DNA of 64,000 bases from Liriodendron chinense (GCA_003013855.2 PVNU02000949.1:690001-754000), one strand, 5' to 3'. Positions 22,451-33,690 are shown, counted from the stretch's first letter. The notes: generated by a model not told the origin, from the sequence alone. Made by a program: numbers and translations.

Positions 22451-23635
22451 ATTAAGCCTTGAGAGCAACTAGTATTATGGCTACGTCCTATGGGGGGATT
22501 AAGACCTTTTGAAATTCTTTTCGCCTACTTAATAGTTTTAACAAATTAAACTAAGTAAGCAAGAACACTTCAGCTTCCAAGCCTAAGTGGGTCCAATCAC
22601 ACGGCTAGTATATTGTAAGCAATAAGCAACCTAGTCTGAGCATGGATAGATACTCAAATGATTAAAAAAATCAAGCTCCTAATCTATGCAACCTAAGTAA
22701 ACTATAGAGGATGGATCAAGTATGCTCAAGTTTACACAACTAAATGAAAGTACATCTTGTGTGTAGATGTGCCTATTTAGTGCCTATTATACATTCTAAT
22801 TAAGCATTCATAATTAAGTAATTAAACACAATGCATAATAAGAAATGTGCTCAAATACAATCACAAACACAGGCATGTATAGTGGTTCGATTACTTGTCT
22901 ACTCCACTCCCGGTTCAAGCACTTAACCCCTTTGAGCACATGAACATTCACTAGGGAATTTAAATATAGTTCCTCCCAACCAAGGTATTTTAAATCGTCT
23001 CCACCCAACCGAGGCGTTTACAGGTTCCTCCCAACCTATGGGACCTACTCAAGGTCACCTTAAGTCCTACTCAAGGACAACGCACGTTCACTTCCGTGTC
23101 GGAGGCTCCCCCTTGGAGACTTTGTTTAGACTTGGCAAAAGAGCAAAGGAGCGCCAAACAGCCCTTAGACTTTAGGTCGACAAATGCGCCAAGGAACGGC
23201 CAACGTCCCTAGAGTTTTAGGCTCAACTAATAAGCCAAGGATCGACAAATGACCCTAACTCGAGTTTAACAAACAAACTCTACACTCAACTCCCACAAGG
23301 AATTGAGTGGAATGACTCTTTACAATGACAACCTTACTTGTCGGATGAGCCTCTTGTTTAGCGCCGGTTCGGGTTACTTGATTTCCACTCTCCCGTGCTT
23401 CAATCAGTTTCCCTTGCTTCCCCGATCGTGTTGCCGCTACGTCACCAATGTCCCAGCTATACTTGATCAACCACCTTACAAATGATGCCTTTGAAATGCC
23501 CAAGGTAATAGAAGGGTAGGTTTGAAATCTCTACAACTTATGGGAATGGGTTATATTTGTGTTTTCCCTTGCCTGTGTTAACTTATAAATAGGTTGGATC
23601 TTGAATAAACATCATGGTGGGCCATAGGAAGGTTT
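22451..23635. other. Unclassified repeat-like DNA
   Basis: No gene is seen. 22880-23280 holds short internally repeated phrases (CCTCCCAACC, CCTACTCAAGG, GCCAAGGA...CGACAAATG), similar in style to LTR sequence of large plant retroelements. I found no LTR ends or PBS, so I leave it unclassified. Confidence 0.35.
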
Positions 23636-23639
23636 CAAC

Positions 23640-24416
23640 TGTGAGCCTACCTTGATATCTATATTGTATATCCATGCCATCCATCCTTTTTTTTTTCCAT
23701 CTCATTTTAGGTCATGATCTCATAGTTGAGGCAGCTCTAGTTTTCAAGAAATACAACTGTGATTAAATACCCACAGTTGATAAAAACATCCTAGGTCCCG
23801 CTGTAATATTTATTTGCCATCTCACCTGTTCGTGAATCACACAGACCTGAACGAAGGGAAAGCAAAAATATCATGATCCTAAAATTCAATAGCTCCCAAT
23901 AATTTTTTAATGTTGTGCATTCAATCAAAACTATTTCATCTGAGGTGGTCCACTTTTTTTTTTTTTTTTCAAGAAAGAGAAAACTTTATTCACAAGAAGG
24001 TGGAAGGATACACATTTGGACTTCCAAAGGCCTCAAAACAAGCATAGGAACGCCTATGGTATAACTCTACCCACACTAGAAAGCCAAGGCCCACCTTTAA
24101 GAGTCACTCATACCATAAGCTGAGATGAAAATATTACCAAGGCCCACCTTACAAGAAAGATGAGACCCCAAATATCTTGAGGCAGCTCAGGAAATTGGAG
24201 GAAGATTCTCTTGCTTTGCATGTCACTCCCTAACCGGGCTAACCCATCTGCCACCGGATTAGCTTCTCTAACAATATGAGAAAGCTTAATTAGGTCCACT
24301 TCAGCTTAATCTGGTATGGTCTACCTGGGATTTGGATCTGCTTCATTATTCAAATAGTGCCTTAAAATATAAATGGAGGGCATACATAAAATACATACGT
24401 CGTTGTGGAGCTGACA
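23640..24416. repeat. Foldback MITE interrupted by a LINE fragment
   Basis: Left half 23640-23954 (GAGCCTACCTTGATATCTAT ... TGAGGTGGTCCACTT) and right half 24293-24416 (GGTATGGTCTACCTGGGATT ... AATACATACGTCGTTGTGG) belong to one MITE copy split by the LINE at 23955-24292. Confidence 0.75.
23955..24292 (-). mobile_element. 5'-truncated LINE 3' end (RNase H tail)
   Basis: On the minus strand it encodes LIKLSHIVREANPVADGLAR, the C-terminal motif of plant LINE RNase H domains, followed by a short 3' UTR and a poly(A) tail (T run at about 23954-23969 on plus). It is flanked by a perfect 9-bp duplication, GGTCCACTT (23947-23955 and 24293-24301). Heavy 5' truncation with a poly(A) tail and duplication is the signature of target-primed reverse transcription. 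Not functional. Confidence 0.85.
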
Positions 24417-24484
24417 GATCTTTTCGAGCGACCAAAGAAAATTTTCGCAATACCCACACGTTAGCTACGGTTGCTGCACTAGGT

Positions 24485-24600
24485 GTAGCAATGACCCCAC
24501 CATAATGTATATGTTGTATCCACTCTGTCCATCCATTTGGCGAGATCATTTTAGGGCATCACACAAAAAATAAGTCAGATCCAAAGCTAAAGTATGGACC
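24485..24600. repeat. MITE left-arm fragment
   Basis: ACCCCACCATAATGTATATG ... GAGATCATTTTAGGGCATCA matches the MITE left arm and stops abruptly at the GC-rich block that follows. Confidence 0.55.
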
Positions 24601-25110
24601 AATCATTAAAAAATTTGCAGCTGCTTCGACTGTTACACAACCTTCTGGACTCGCTTGGACTCCTCCCCCAACCGCAATCTCATCCACCAAGCCATCGACG
24701 CCTTCGAAGAATCCCACCTCCCACCTCCCCAAAACCCCCAAGAAAAGAGACCGTCGCGTTTCGGCCGATAAATCCAAGAAAAACTCCGCTACGGCCGCCA
24801 AACGCGATATATCGCAAGTGTAGATCGTGAAACTTCACCAGGCTTCCACGTCGGATGATGGGCCAGAGATGGCCGCGAGAGTTTTGGGTAGTGTATCGGG
24901 GCAAGAATCCGATATATCGGGAGCAGGTGTCGTTTCGGACGTGTCGGAGGCTGGAGTGATTTTTCCGCAACTAACTGAAGGAAGCAACCAGCAAGGTTTG
25001 GTGAGGAACGTATGGCCGGACGAATGTATAGGCAGGAGGTGCTCTTTTAGGGTTTCAATTAGCAAGATGTCCTTGATTATGAAGTTAAGAATCATAGAAC
25101 CCACGTAGTA
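24600..25110 (+). other. GC-rich block with open frames, possible captured gene fragment
   Basis: Base composition jumps from AT-rich to GC-rich. On the plus strand one frame reads Ser/Thr/Pro/Lys-rich protein (PPPTAISSTKPSTPSKNPTS, then PKKRDRRVSADKSKKNSATA) up to a stop at about 24822. A second plus frame follows (24827-25108, STSDDGPEMAARVLGSVSGQ). The minus strand is also open for 138 codons. I do not recognise the protein. Lying next to a broken MITE arm, it may be a fragment of a host gene carried in by a transposon, but this is a guess from composition and frame openness only. Confidence 0.3.
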
Positions 25111-26500
25111 TGTGTTGAAATCCAGTCCGTCCAACATATAAAACTCACCATGATTATCAGATGAGCCAAAAATCTGCCTGATCAAATTGGCCGAATGGGC
25201 TACCAATGATTTTGATATTTTTGGGTAGTGTATATTGGAACCCACCCTCACTGTTAGTCACACCCTAGTGTTAGCCACCCCCACTTGGAAAAGGTTCGAC
25301 TTGAGACCTCATATATATTAAATATACATAATAATACTATTAAAACTAGTCATACCCAACCTAGTCCAAATTCGACTTCATGGATCCAATCTGAAACCGG
25401 CTAGACCTAATTTTGAACCAGCTCCATGAGGTGGGACCCAAACCCAATCTGATTTGTAATGGGTCCAGAAGATGGGACCCCAGACCCATTAAAATGGGAT
25501 TGGTTTCACTAGGGGAATGTGAAGTCATTTGATCTTACGGCTGCTTATGAACCTTGATATGTAGGCATTAAATATCAACGCGTCTTGAACTAAAAATTAT
25601 ATAAGCTCAATTCCAATTATCTCTATTAAATACTAGTTATTACATGTGGCATAAAAATAGAGCTAAAAGACAATAACAATAGAAAACTTCCAGGTGATTG
25701 TGAATCATTTTGTATCCTACAATCATTGCTTATTTTAAAAAATATATGAAAAAGATCAAAGAAAGCCAAATCCACAAAAGGGTTCCAGTTGGTTTGTTTC
25801 TACAAGAACTTTAACTGTGCATGAGGAGAAGCTTTGGGGAGTTGTTCCAATTTCTGACGAATTTCCAATAATACCTCTGCTGCTTTATCATGCACTATAC
25901 CAGACATAGAGAACTGAATAGTCATTTTCTCTAACACCATTGCATTCTTGAGAAAATATTTCACTACCTTCATTTCAGTTTCCCAATTCTTGAGAATATA
26001 TTCAACCGGTTTACCACTCTCCGACACACAATCTATAACAATGTGGCTATTTATGTTGATAGTCTTGAGATGATGCACCAAACAATGGAAAGATGATTCT
26101 TGTGATTTTCAATATTCCTTTTCGTAGAAAGAGTCACTTGTAAAAAAAAATTTGTCCTGAAAATCAAAAGCATTAAGTTGCTAGACTCAGCAATTTTCTG
26201 TTAAAGGGTTAACAAAATAAACAAAAAATATAATAAAAAGAAAATAAAATATAGGGTTGTGTTTGGATGAACAAGTGAATTGAACTACCAAAATTCAACT
26301 CAATCAAGAAAAGTAACAAAGTCAATGACATTTCCCAATATTCGTAGCAAGTAAACCTCATAACTATATTTGTTAAAGAAGTCCAACTCAAAAGCCCAAA
26401 CCTTGAACATGAATGTTAAAGCAAATCACATTTTAAAGGCCAAACCACTAGCTCAATAGTGCATCCAAGCACATCATAATGAGCTCAATAGTTGCCGCAA

Positions 26501-26735
26501 ATAAAATTGAGATGTTATAAGATTCTAAGCCAATGAGTAGAATTGTTTGATGGGTTATGTAGATTCAAAAAATCAGAGGACTCTGCATTTTTTTTTTTTT
26601 TTTTTTTAGCCACATGGAAAACTCACATACTATTGTTGTGCAATAGAAACCATTAGCATAGTGATAAAAAGCACACACACTTTGCTTCGTTGTTCTACAG
26701 ACACTATGAATCTAATTAAAAACCACAACAGACAC
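26501..26735. repeat. Direct repeat flanking the intronic copia fragment (left copy)
   Basis: About 235 bases, repeated at 27933-28166. Both begin ATAAAATTGAGA and contain TCTAAGCCAATGAGTA, a poly(T) run and TAGCCACA(T/C)(G/A)GAAAAC. They bracket the copia fragment exactly. Confidence 0.8.
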
Positions 26736-27932
26736 CATGATGATCATTTCCCCTTTCAATAGCTTTTCTTCACGTGTCAACAATCTTTTCTCAAGTGATT
26801 CTAAAGAGCCCATCAACTCAATCAAGGATAAGGTTGAAAGGTCCTTAGATTTTTCTATTGCGATGATGGCAACATCATATTTTATAGGAAGGCTTATCAA
26901 AAGCTTTTGAACCATCTTTTCATCAGAAATAGAATCTCCATACATTCTAATCTGATTCACCACTTCAATCACTCGAGAAAAATAATTTTTCATCTTTTCT
27001 AAGTCTTTCATTTTCAAATTTTCATACTTCCTCCATAAAATTCGTAAATTGATGGCAATCACTTTAGACGTACCTTTAAACTCATGTTGTAAAGTGTCAT
27101 AAGCTTGTTTTGCAATTTGAGATGGAATGATTCTAGAGAAGATAGAATCAGAGACACTTTTCTGGATGAAGAAGAGGGCCTTCACATATTTCTTCTTATT
27201 CTCCTTCAGTTGTTTTTGTTGTGTGGCTAAAAGAGATGTGATATTGGTTGAAGTTGGATAACTGGTTTCGAAAATCTCCCATTGCCCTTGAGATTGTAAC
27301 AAGGTCTTCATTTTGATGCTCCAATGATTCAAGTTCTCCCCTCAAAATATGAGAATTGCGGGATGAATCGTTGCACCATTTGTTGCCATCGATTCTACTT
27401 AGAAGTTTCTAACACCCAGTCAAGACCCAAAACTTGGCTCTGATACCACTTTGTAAGCTATTGTAGCCTTTGATAGAGAAAAGATAACTTAGAAGGGAAT
27501 AAGAAAATGCTGATTTTTGTTGTATTGCTTCTTCATACTAGAAAATGAATTACAAACCCATATTTATAGACTTGTAGATACATTTAACTAATAAAAGCTA
27601 CTTAATAGGTTCTAAATAACCAAGGGACATGTACCTTTTCAACTAAGAGACATGCACCTTTTCACAAAAATTCTAAGCATGAATACATGCATGTATTGGA
27701 ATAAATACATCTATTTCAAAAGGTACATGTATTGGAATAAATACATGTATCTCATTAAGTACATATAGATGTATTGGAGCACATACATGTATCTCAACTT
27801 AAAGTATATGTACATCTTTTGGAGCACATTCATGTATCTGAAAGTGCATTAATCCAATTGTATCGGTTGTGAGGCCCTCTTTCATGTGAATAATATTTTC
27901 CTTTTGAGTTAAAAAATAAAAAATAAAATAAA
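26736..27932 (-). mobile_element. Copia fragment (5' LTR, PBS, gag) in intron 2 of F-box copy 2
   Basis: Minus strand. An LTR occupies roughly 27452-27932 and ends CTTACA. It is followed by a PBS (AGTGGTATCAGAGCCAA, 27433-27449) and a gag frame (26712-27332, 206 codons) of the UBN2 copia type: MNHWSIKMKTLLQSQGQW, QAYDTLQHEFKG, VRNLRILWRKYENLKM-like region, and LPIKYDVAIIAIEKSKDL. Everything after gag, including pol and the 3' LTR, is missing. Lying antisense-free (same strand as the host gene), it could affect splicing or termination of copy 2. Confidence 0.85.
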
Positions 27933-28166
27933 ATAAAATTGAGACGCTATAAGATTCTAAGCCAATGAGTACACTTATTTGATCGGTTATGTAGATTCGA
28001 AAAATCAGAGGACTGCATTTTTTTTTTTCTATTTTTTTTAGCCACACAGAAAACCCACATACTGTTGTTGTGCAATAGAAACTATTAGCATAGTAATAAA
28101 AAGCACATGCACTTCGCTTCGCCGTTCCACAGACACGATGAATCTAATGAAAAACCACAACAGATA
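27933..28166. repeat. Direct repeat flanking the intronic copia fragment (right copy)
   Basis: Right copy of the 235-base repeat at 26501-26735, differing by scattered substitutions and a shorter poly(T) run. Too long for a target duplication, so a local duplication or unequal exchange is more likely. Confidence 0.8.
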
Positions 28167-28589
28167 CGAAAGCTACAAATTAAGCGCCACTACTTCTATG
28201 TTCATAGCGTCTTAGCGGAAAGAGAAACCAGATAGTGAAAAACCTACAGATCGTCCCTCACTCTCAGAAACCTTCCGGTTCAAATGAGATCGTCCTTACT
28301 ATCAAAGGCATCCAGGGTTGAATGAGCCAGGGAAAAAAGCGCATAACTCAACACCTGCCACGAGGCCCGCCACCTGACCTCGGACTAGGATAGTGAGCAA
28401 ATTGCAGCCATAAAATGGCTGAGTCTCGGTCATGCGTATCGAATTTATAACCTTGTAAGGCATCCAATGCAATGGGTGCATGACTGGGAGGACTCTGCAT
28501 TTAATTCCAAAGGCTTTAGAGAGAAGTTTTATCTTCTCTCTCTGTTTCTTTATCTATTGTGGAGCTAAAGTCAAGCACTACCAACTGTG

Positions 28590-28743
28590 GTAGACTGAAT
28601 GAAGATAACCTCATTTCAACACTGAGGCCTAGGTATCGACTCCCAATGGTGGGGGTGGCTAACATTGCAGGGTGACTAACAGTGTGGGTGTGTGTACTAA
28701 CAGTGAGATGTGTGTACCAAAAAAAAAAAAAAAAAAAAAAAAA
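28590..28743 (+). mobile_element. SINE-like retroposon in intron 2 of F-box copy 2
   Basis: About 154 bases ending in a long poly(A) run (28719-28743). It is flanked by a perfect 17-bp direct repeat, AAGCACTACCAACTGTG (28573-28589 and 28744-28760). The body has GTGGGTGTGTGTACTAACAG near the 3' end and no coding potential. Pol III boxes are not clear, so SINE is inferred from the tail and duplication. A second partial copy of the tail end plus flank follows at about 28842-28890. Confidence 0.75.
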
Positions 28744-30710
28744 AAGCACTACCAACTGTGAATTTTAATGCACCAAAAACATCCATAAAAAAATTCTAGC
28801 TGTTGAACCTCTGGACATTGCTGGACCCCTGTAGGTCCTTTGTGGGTGTGTGTACTAACAGTGGGATGTCCGCACTTTAAAAAGGAAAAAAGCACTACCA
28901 ACAGTGATTCCTAATGCACCGAAAACATCCATAATAAAATTCTAAATTATATATGTTGAATCTCTGGACGTTTCTGGACCCTTGTAGGTCATTTCATATG
29001 CAAACTTTTTATGGCAATTGAAGGGTCATGAACTTTCTTTCGAAGTTCTAAGTGGGCCATCCCAGTTGGGTGAATCATATAAACGGTTTAGATAGCTGAC
29101 CCTGGCTCAACTTTTGTGAGGTAAAAACTCTGAGAAATTGTTCATGTTCTTGAGAACTGTGTAATACCTCAATTACATGCATCACAGTTTGGTGGTACTT
29201 ACTAATTCAAAGCCTGTACATATATTTATAATGAGAGTCTCGAGTTGAGGTGACCTCCTCAGGAGACTAGCTATCCCATGAAGGTGCCATCTTACACGGT
29301 TTGTCGCTATTGTCAGATGCTTGAGCTTGCGAAAGTAGAGAGGGAAATTTCGTAACTCCCATGTCAATGCCGCCACCTCAAAACAAAAGGAAAACGAAAC
29401 AATAAATTTTTATTTAGAACATTCTAATGAATAATGAATGAGATTATAAAAAAAAAAATGAACAGGGAATTAAAATATGGAAATGAGAACATTTGAAAAA
29501 GGCAGAATGCACATTGAGCATTGCTGGTGACACATATTAGCAATGGGAATATTTCGTATATATACTAACAGAACTGATGACAATGGCATTTTGTGAACAG
29601 GCTAGAAATTCAATAATTCACAAAATAACTAATTTTTGTTGAGATGTTGTAATTTTACTAGGCTAGGCAATTGACACTTGACAAAAAAAAGAAAAAAAGA
29701 AAAAGAAAAAAAAGAAGAAGCCTCAAATGGATACCTGAAAAAACAAACAGCTAAGAGAAAAAACTTCTGTGTCAGAAAGATCTTTGAAAATCTGAAACAA
29801 AATGTTATCAGGATCTCCAAGGCTCCAGCTTTGCAGCGAACAATGACTACTTGTAATATGAAGGGAGACTTCTTTAACAGATGATGAGATTTTGAAAATG
29901 TAATCATCTTCTAATATAAACACATCAACCTTTAAGGAAAGAAGGTTCATGGCATGAATTTCTAACCCACGGATGTTGTCGCAAAGGCATATGCTCAAGT
30001 GATGAAGCTGAAGACATGAAGAGGGAATACAAAGAATATGGCGTAGACCGTAGCATGAATCCATGCTCAAATTTTCAAGCAGCGGACACGCGGCTAGAAG
30101 CTCATGAAACGGGCCATCTTCCAATTCAATAGAGTGTAGAGACAAGTTCTTCAGAAAACTGAAACTCTTCAAACGGTGCAGTTCCAAGTTGCACCTTTCC
30201 AACTTCAAAGATGTGAATGACTTGTGTTCATAGAATGAATCTGGTAGGTTGTATGGATCCTGATAATACCCGGGGACAAAGTAGAGATCGAGTTCTTGAA
30301 CTTTCCTTGTTATTGCAAAATCAATCCATGAATCAATAGGGGATCCAAACATCTTTTTGCATATCAAGAGGCATCGAAATTTCCGAATATTTGAGTACTG
30401 ATGATAACGCAGTACTTGGTTGACAAAGTTGATGTATTTAAGTATTTTTTTACGGGAAGGGCGACTGTTGAAATCGAGATCGAGATCGAGATCGAGATCA
30501 AGAGGATGGGCAATCAAGCTTCTCCATCTTCTTGCTAAGGTGCGCATCTTTGCTGCGGATTTCATTGGCAAGAAAGATAGGATGTAGAGAAGTAGGGATT
30601 CTGGTAGATCACTAAGACGATCTTCTTCTTCTTCCTGCCTTTTCATCATCCCAATGTTCGGTTGTGAATTGTTGATTTCCATGGTTGAAAGTCAGGGAGA
30701 GATAGAGAGA

Positions 30711-30745
30711 TTAGGGTTTAGGGTTTAGGGTTTAGAGTTTAGGGT
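30711..30745. promoter_or_regulatory. Interstitial telomere-like repeat upstream of F-box copy 2
   Basis: About five units of TTTAGGG (four exact, one TTTAGAG), starting 29 bases upstream of the copy 2 ATG. Read toward the gene they are AAACCCTA, the plant telo-box, an element found in 5' regions of many ribosomal-protein and cell-cycle genes. Copies 1, 3 and 4 lack it. Confidence 0.75.
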
Positions 30746-30811
30746 TGTACCTGTAAGCACCCAGCCAGAGACGCGTCTGTAGTTTTCTTTCATGGATGCT
30801 TTCCTTCAATC

Positions 30812-31290
30812 TCCCTACTGAAGTGACGTCACGAACTTCTGTAGGACCCACCATGATATATGTGTTATACCACACCGCCCATCCATTTGGAGAGATTATT
30901 TTAAGGCACGAGCTGAAGAATGAGGCATCCAAAGCTCAAGTGGACCCCACCAAAGAAGAAAGTGGGGAAGTGACCCGACCGTTAAACCCTTCCAGGCCAC
31001 GTTTATTTGAGATCCAACCTTTTCGCAAGTTCACACAGACATGGATGAAGGTAAAACACAAATATCAGCATGATAGTAATTAAACTTCTGTGCCCCAAGA
31101 AGCCTTTAATGGGCAAGAGATCAGTCCCCACTGTTTTATTTGGTGAGGTCCATTTGAGCTTTGTATCTGCCTCATTCTTCAGCACATGCCCTAAAATGAT
31201 CTCTCCAAATGGATGGACGGTGTGGATACAACGTATACACCATGGTGGGGCCTACCTAAGTTGGTGACGTCACTTCAATAGGGATATAGC
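30812..31290. repeat. MITE copy, TGACGTCA subtype
   Basis: Inverted ends carry a palindromic bZIP-type site: CTACTGAAGTGACGTCAC on the left (TGACGTCA 30824-30831) and GTGACGTCACTTCAATAGGG on the right (31265-31272). Inner arms match the main MITE family (CCATTTGGAGAGATTATTTT and AAATGATCTCTCCAAATGG). Confidence 0.8.
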
Positions 31291-31339
31291 TACTCAACCT
31301 CTCGGTAGCTAATCCGCGTCCGTCCTTAGTAGGGTTGCG

Positions 31340-32410
31340 GATTGTCGTAGTGCAGCAAACAGCGCCCGATTCGGATTGTGATGGAAAATCTGTTGCCCTA
31401 CCATGATACGTGTGTTTTTTGTAGCTGTGCCCAGCCTGAATGTTGAGCCTTTGCTCTAAAAATAAATAAATAAAAAATGATGTGTGCATGTGTTTTTTTG
31501 GTCCATCCATTTTTCTAGCTCATTTCAGGTCACGATATATCTCATAATTGAGTTAGGTCCAAATTTTAGGTGGACCACACTGTAGAACATTGGTGATCGA
31601 ACGTTCACCATTAAAAGCTTCCTAGGCCCACTATAATGATTATTTGCCATCCAATCTGTTGATTAGGTCACACAGAACTGGATGAAGGGAAAATGCAAAT
31701 GTCAACTTCATCCGGAACTTTTGTAATGGTGGGCATTCAATCACCACCTTTTCTGTGGTGTGGTCCACTGGAGATTTGGATCTGCCTTGTTTTTTGGATC
31801 ATTTCCTAAGATGAGCCAGTAAAGTGGATGGATAGCATCGATAAAACACATACACAATGGTGAGGTCTACAGAGCTTTTCTAGGGCAGCACTGGAATTGC
31901 ATAGTCCTATGTGACCTTATGAACAGGTTGGATGACAAGTAAACATGACTGTGGGCTCTAAGAAAGTTTCAACTATCAACGTCATTAGCCCATTGTCTCG
32001 TTTGGTACTGTGGCCCACTTGAGCTTTGGATATGATTCAAGTTTGGGATCATGCCCTAAAATAAGCTAGAAAAAACGGATGGACGGTGTGGATAAGATGC
32101 ATACATCATAGTTGCCACCACAGAATCCTGCCACCAGGGATGTGGTGGCAGCAAGGTCACCACGCAATGCAGTGGCCAGAGGTAGAGAGAGTTTCCCGTT
32201 TCTGAAGAGGGGGAGAGAGGTTTCCGTTTGGGACTCGGATTCGGTAGTGACCCCTTCCATGTTAAGCGTGGGTCTTGAAAAGATCTGCTGGCCTCATAAG
32301 AATGTATGCATTTTATCCACGCCCATCCGTCTATTTTGCAAGCTCATTTTAGGGCATTATCCCAAAACTGAGGTAGATCCAAATCTCAGGTAGACCACAC
32401 CAGATGAAAT
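31340..32410. repeat. Segmental duplication unit 1 (with MITEs)
   Basis: About 1.07 kb, duplicated at 33690-34710. Both contain, in order, ATTGTGATGGAAA, a MITE, ACTGGAATTGCATAGT, a MITE right half (GACTGTGGGCTCTAAGAAAG), TTTCCGTTTGGGACTCGGAT, and AAAAGATCTGCTGGCC. The shared order of several insertions shows block duplication, not independent insertion. Confidence 0.75.
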
Positions 32411-33690
32411 AGTTGTGATTGAATGCACACCTTTAAAAAATTATTGGGGTCATTGAAGTTTTGGATTATGATGATATTTCTGTTTTTCCTTTATTGAGGT
32501 CTGTGTGACTTTACGAACTGGTTAGATGGCAAATAAACATTACAGCGGGCTTAAGAAGTTTTTAATGGTGGGTGTTTAACACCCGTTTTCTGTCAATTGG
32601 TTTACCTGAAAACTGAATCCGCCTCAGTTATGGGATCATAACCTATAATGAGATGCAAAGAAGGATGGATGGCCTAGATATACAATATAGACATCAAGGT
32701 GGGCCCACCTTCACGGCCTCGCCGAAGCAGTTGTTTCCGGACGTCACTGTGTTCACCTGAAACCCCGTTCTTGGGGTAAGAAGCTAGGCGGGGCCACCGT
32801 GATGTTTGCGTGAAATTCATCATGTTCATCCATTTTCCAGCTCATTTTTAGCACATGAGCTCAAAATGAGGCAGATCCAAAACACAAGTTAGCCACCCAA
32901 CATGAAGCGGTGGAATTGAAAAGCTAGGTGCTTGTATGAAAAATGAAATCCATCATGTCCATCCATTTTTCCAGCCCATTTTAGGACATGAGTCCACAAT
33001 GAGGCAGATCCAAAACAAAAGTTAGACCACCTGACATGAAACGGTGGGGATTGAATTCCAACACTAAAACATTAGTGGGCCATGGAGATTTTGGATAATG
33101 TCTTTCGTGTTTTCGTTCCATCCCCAGTGTCAATGACTTTTCCAGTTCAAGGATACTGACAGTTTGTATTTTTCTGCTTACCTTTCTGCCTAGAAGTTGA
33201 AGAGCATGCTCATGTATAGAAAAGTCAGGGCTTTTTTCCAAGGTCGTAATTAATGTGAATTAGGAGTAAAATGGTAAGTGCATGTTAGATAGGATGGAGC
33301 TTCACCTCCAAAGTCAGATCGATTTCAACACAGTAACACATTATTCCTGGCGAAAACTCTATGTGCCATACCATGATGTATGTGTTATACTTATGTTGTC
33401 CATTCATTACTTGATATCATTTTAGGACTTGGCCCAAAAATGAGATAGATCTAAAGCTTAAGTAGACCATACGAAACGTAGAAATAATGGCTATAAATTT
33501 TCCGGTAAAAACAGTCTATTGAAAATAAAAAGGTGGCATGATGGTGGTGAAAAGAGAATTAATTGGCGGTTTACATCGTTTGATTGGAGATACCACAGTT
33601 GGCGATGTTATTGTTGTCAGTGTCGTGAAGGACTCTGCTACAGTTTAGCATATATGGTTGGGTCACATGAGCAAAAAAAGTGACTAAATG
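32411..33690. repeat. MITE halves between duplicated blocks
   Basis: 32411-32720 is a MITE right half (GAACTGGTTAGATGGCAAAT ... ACATCAAGGTGGGCCCACCT). 32785-33090 holds two tandem left halves, both with CCAGCTCATTTTTAGCACAT- or CCAGCCCATTTTAGGACATG-type sequence followed by GAGGCAGATCCAAAAC. 33355-33500 is another fragment (CCATACCATGATGTATGTG). No gene is seen. Confidence 0.55.

Larger units (their letters stand above)
25800..30682 (-). pseudogene. F-box/LRR/FBD copy 2, FBD lost to a nonsense codon
   Basis: Exon 1 (29735-30682) is fully open: MEINNSQPN, F-box DRLSDLPESLLLYILSFLP, Asp/Leu repeat (LDLDLDLDLDF) and leucine-rich repeats, 316 codons. Exon 2 (29203-29376) is open for 58 codons. 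Exon 3 (25800 to about 26154) starts after TTTCAG, but its 16th codon is TGA where the paralogues have TGG (Trp in EYWELQ), so the FBD part (HHLKTININSHIVIDCVSES, EYILKNWETEMKVVKYFLKN) is cut off. A protein of about 390 residues with F-box and LRR but no FBD could still be made. The FBD domain's role is poorly known, so function is not excluded. Intron 2 has grown to about 3 kb by insertion of a copia fragment and a SINE. Telomere-like repeats lie just upstream of the ATG. Confidence 0.8.

Noticed and set aside
22880..23280. Possible LTR of a large retroelement
   Set aside because: LTR-style internal repeats are visible, but no TG/CA ends, PBS, purine tract or target duplication could be found.
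24835..25251. 138-codon minus-strand frame
   Set aside because: Overlaps plus-strand frames in the GC-rich block; no recognisable family. Described only as a possible fragment.
28516..28755. 79-codon frame starting with a Phe run
   Set aside because: The Phe run is the antisense of the SINE poly(A) tail.
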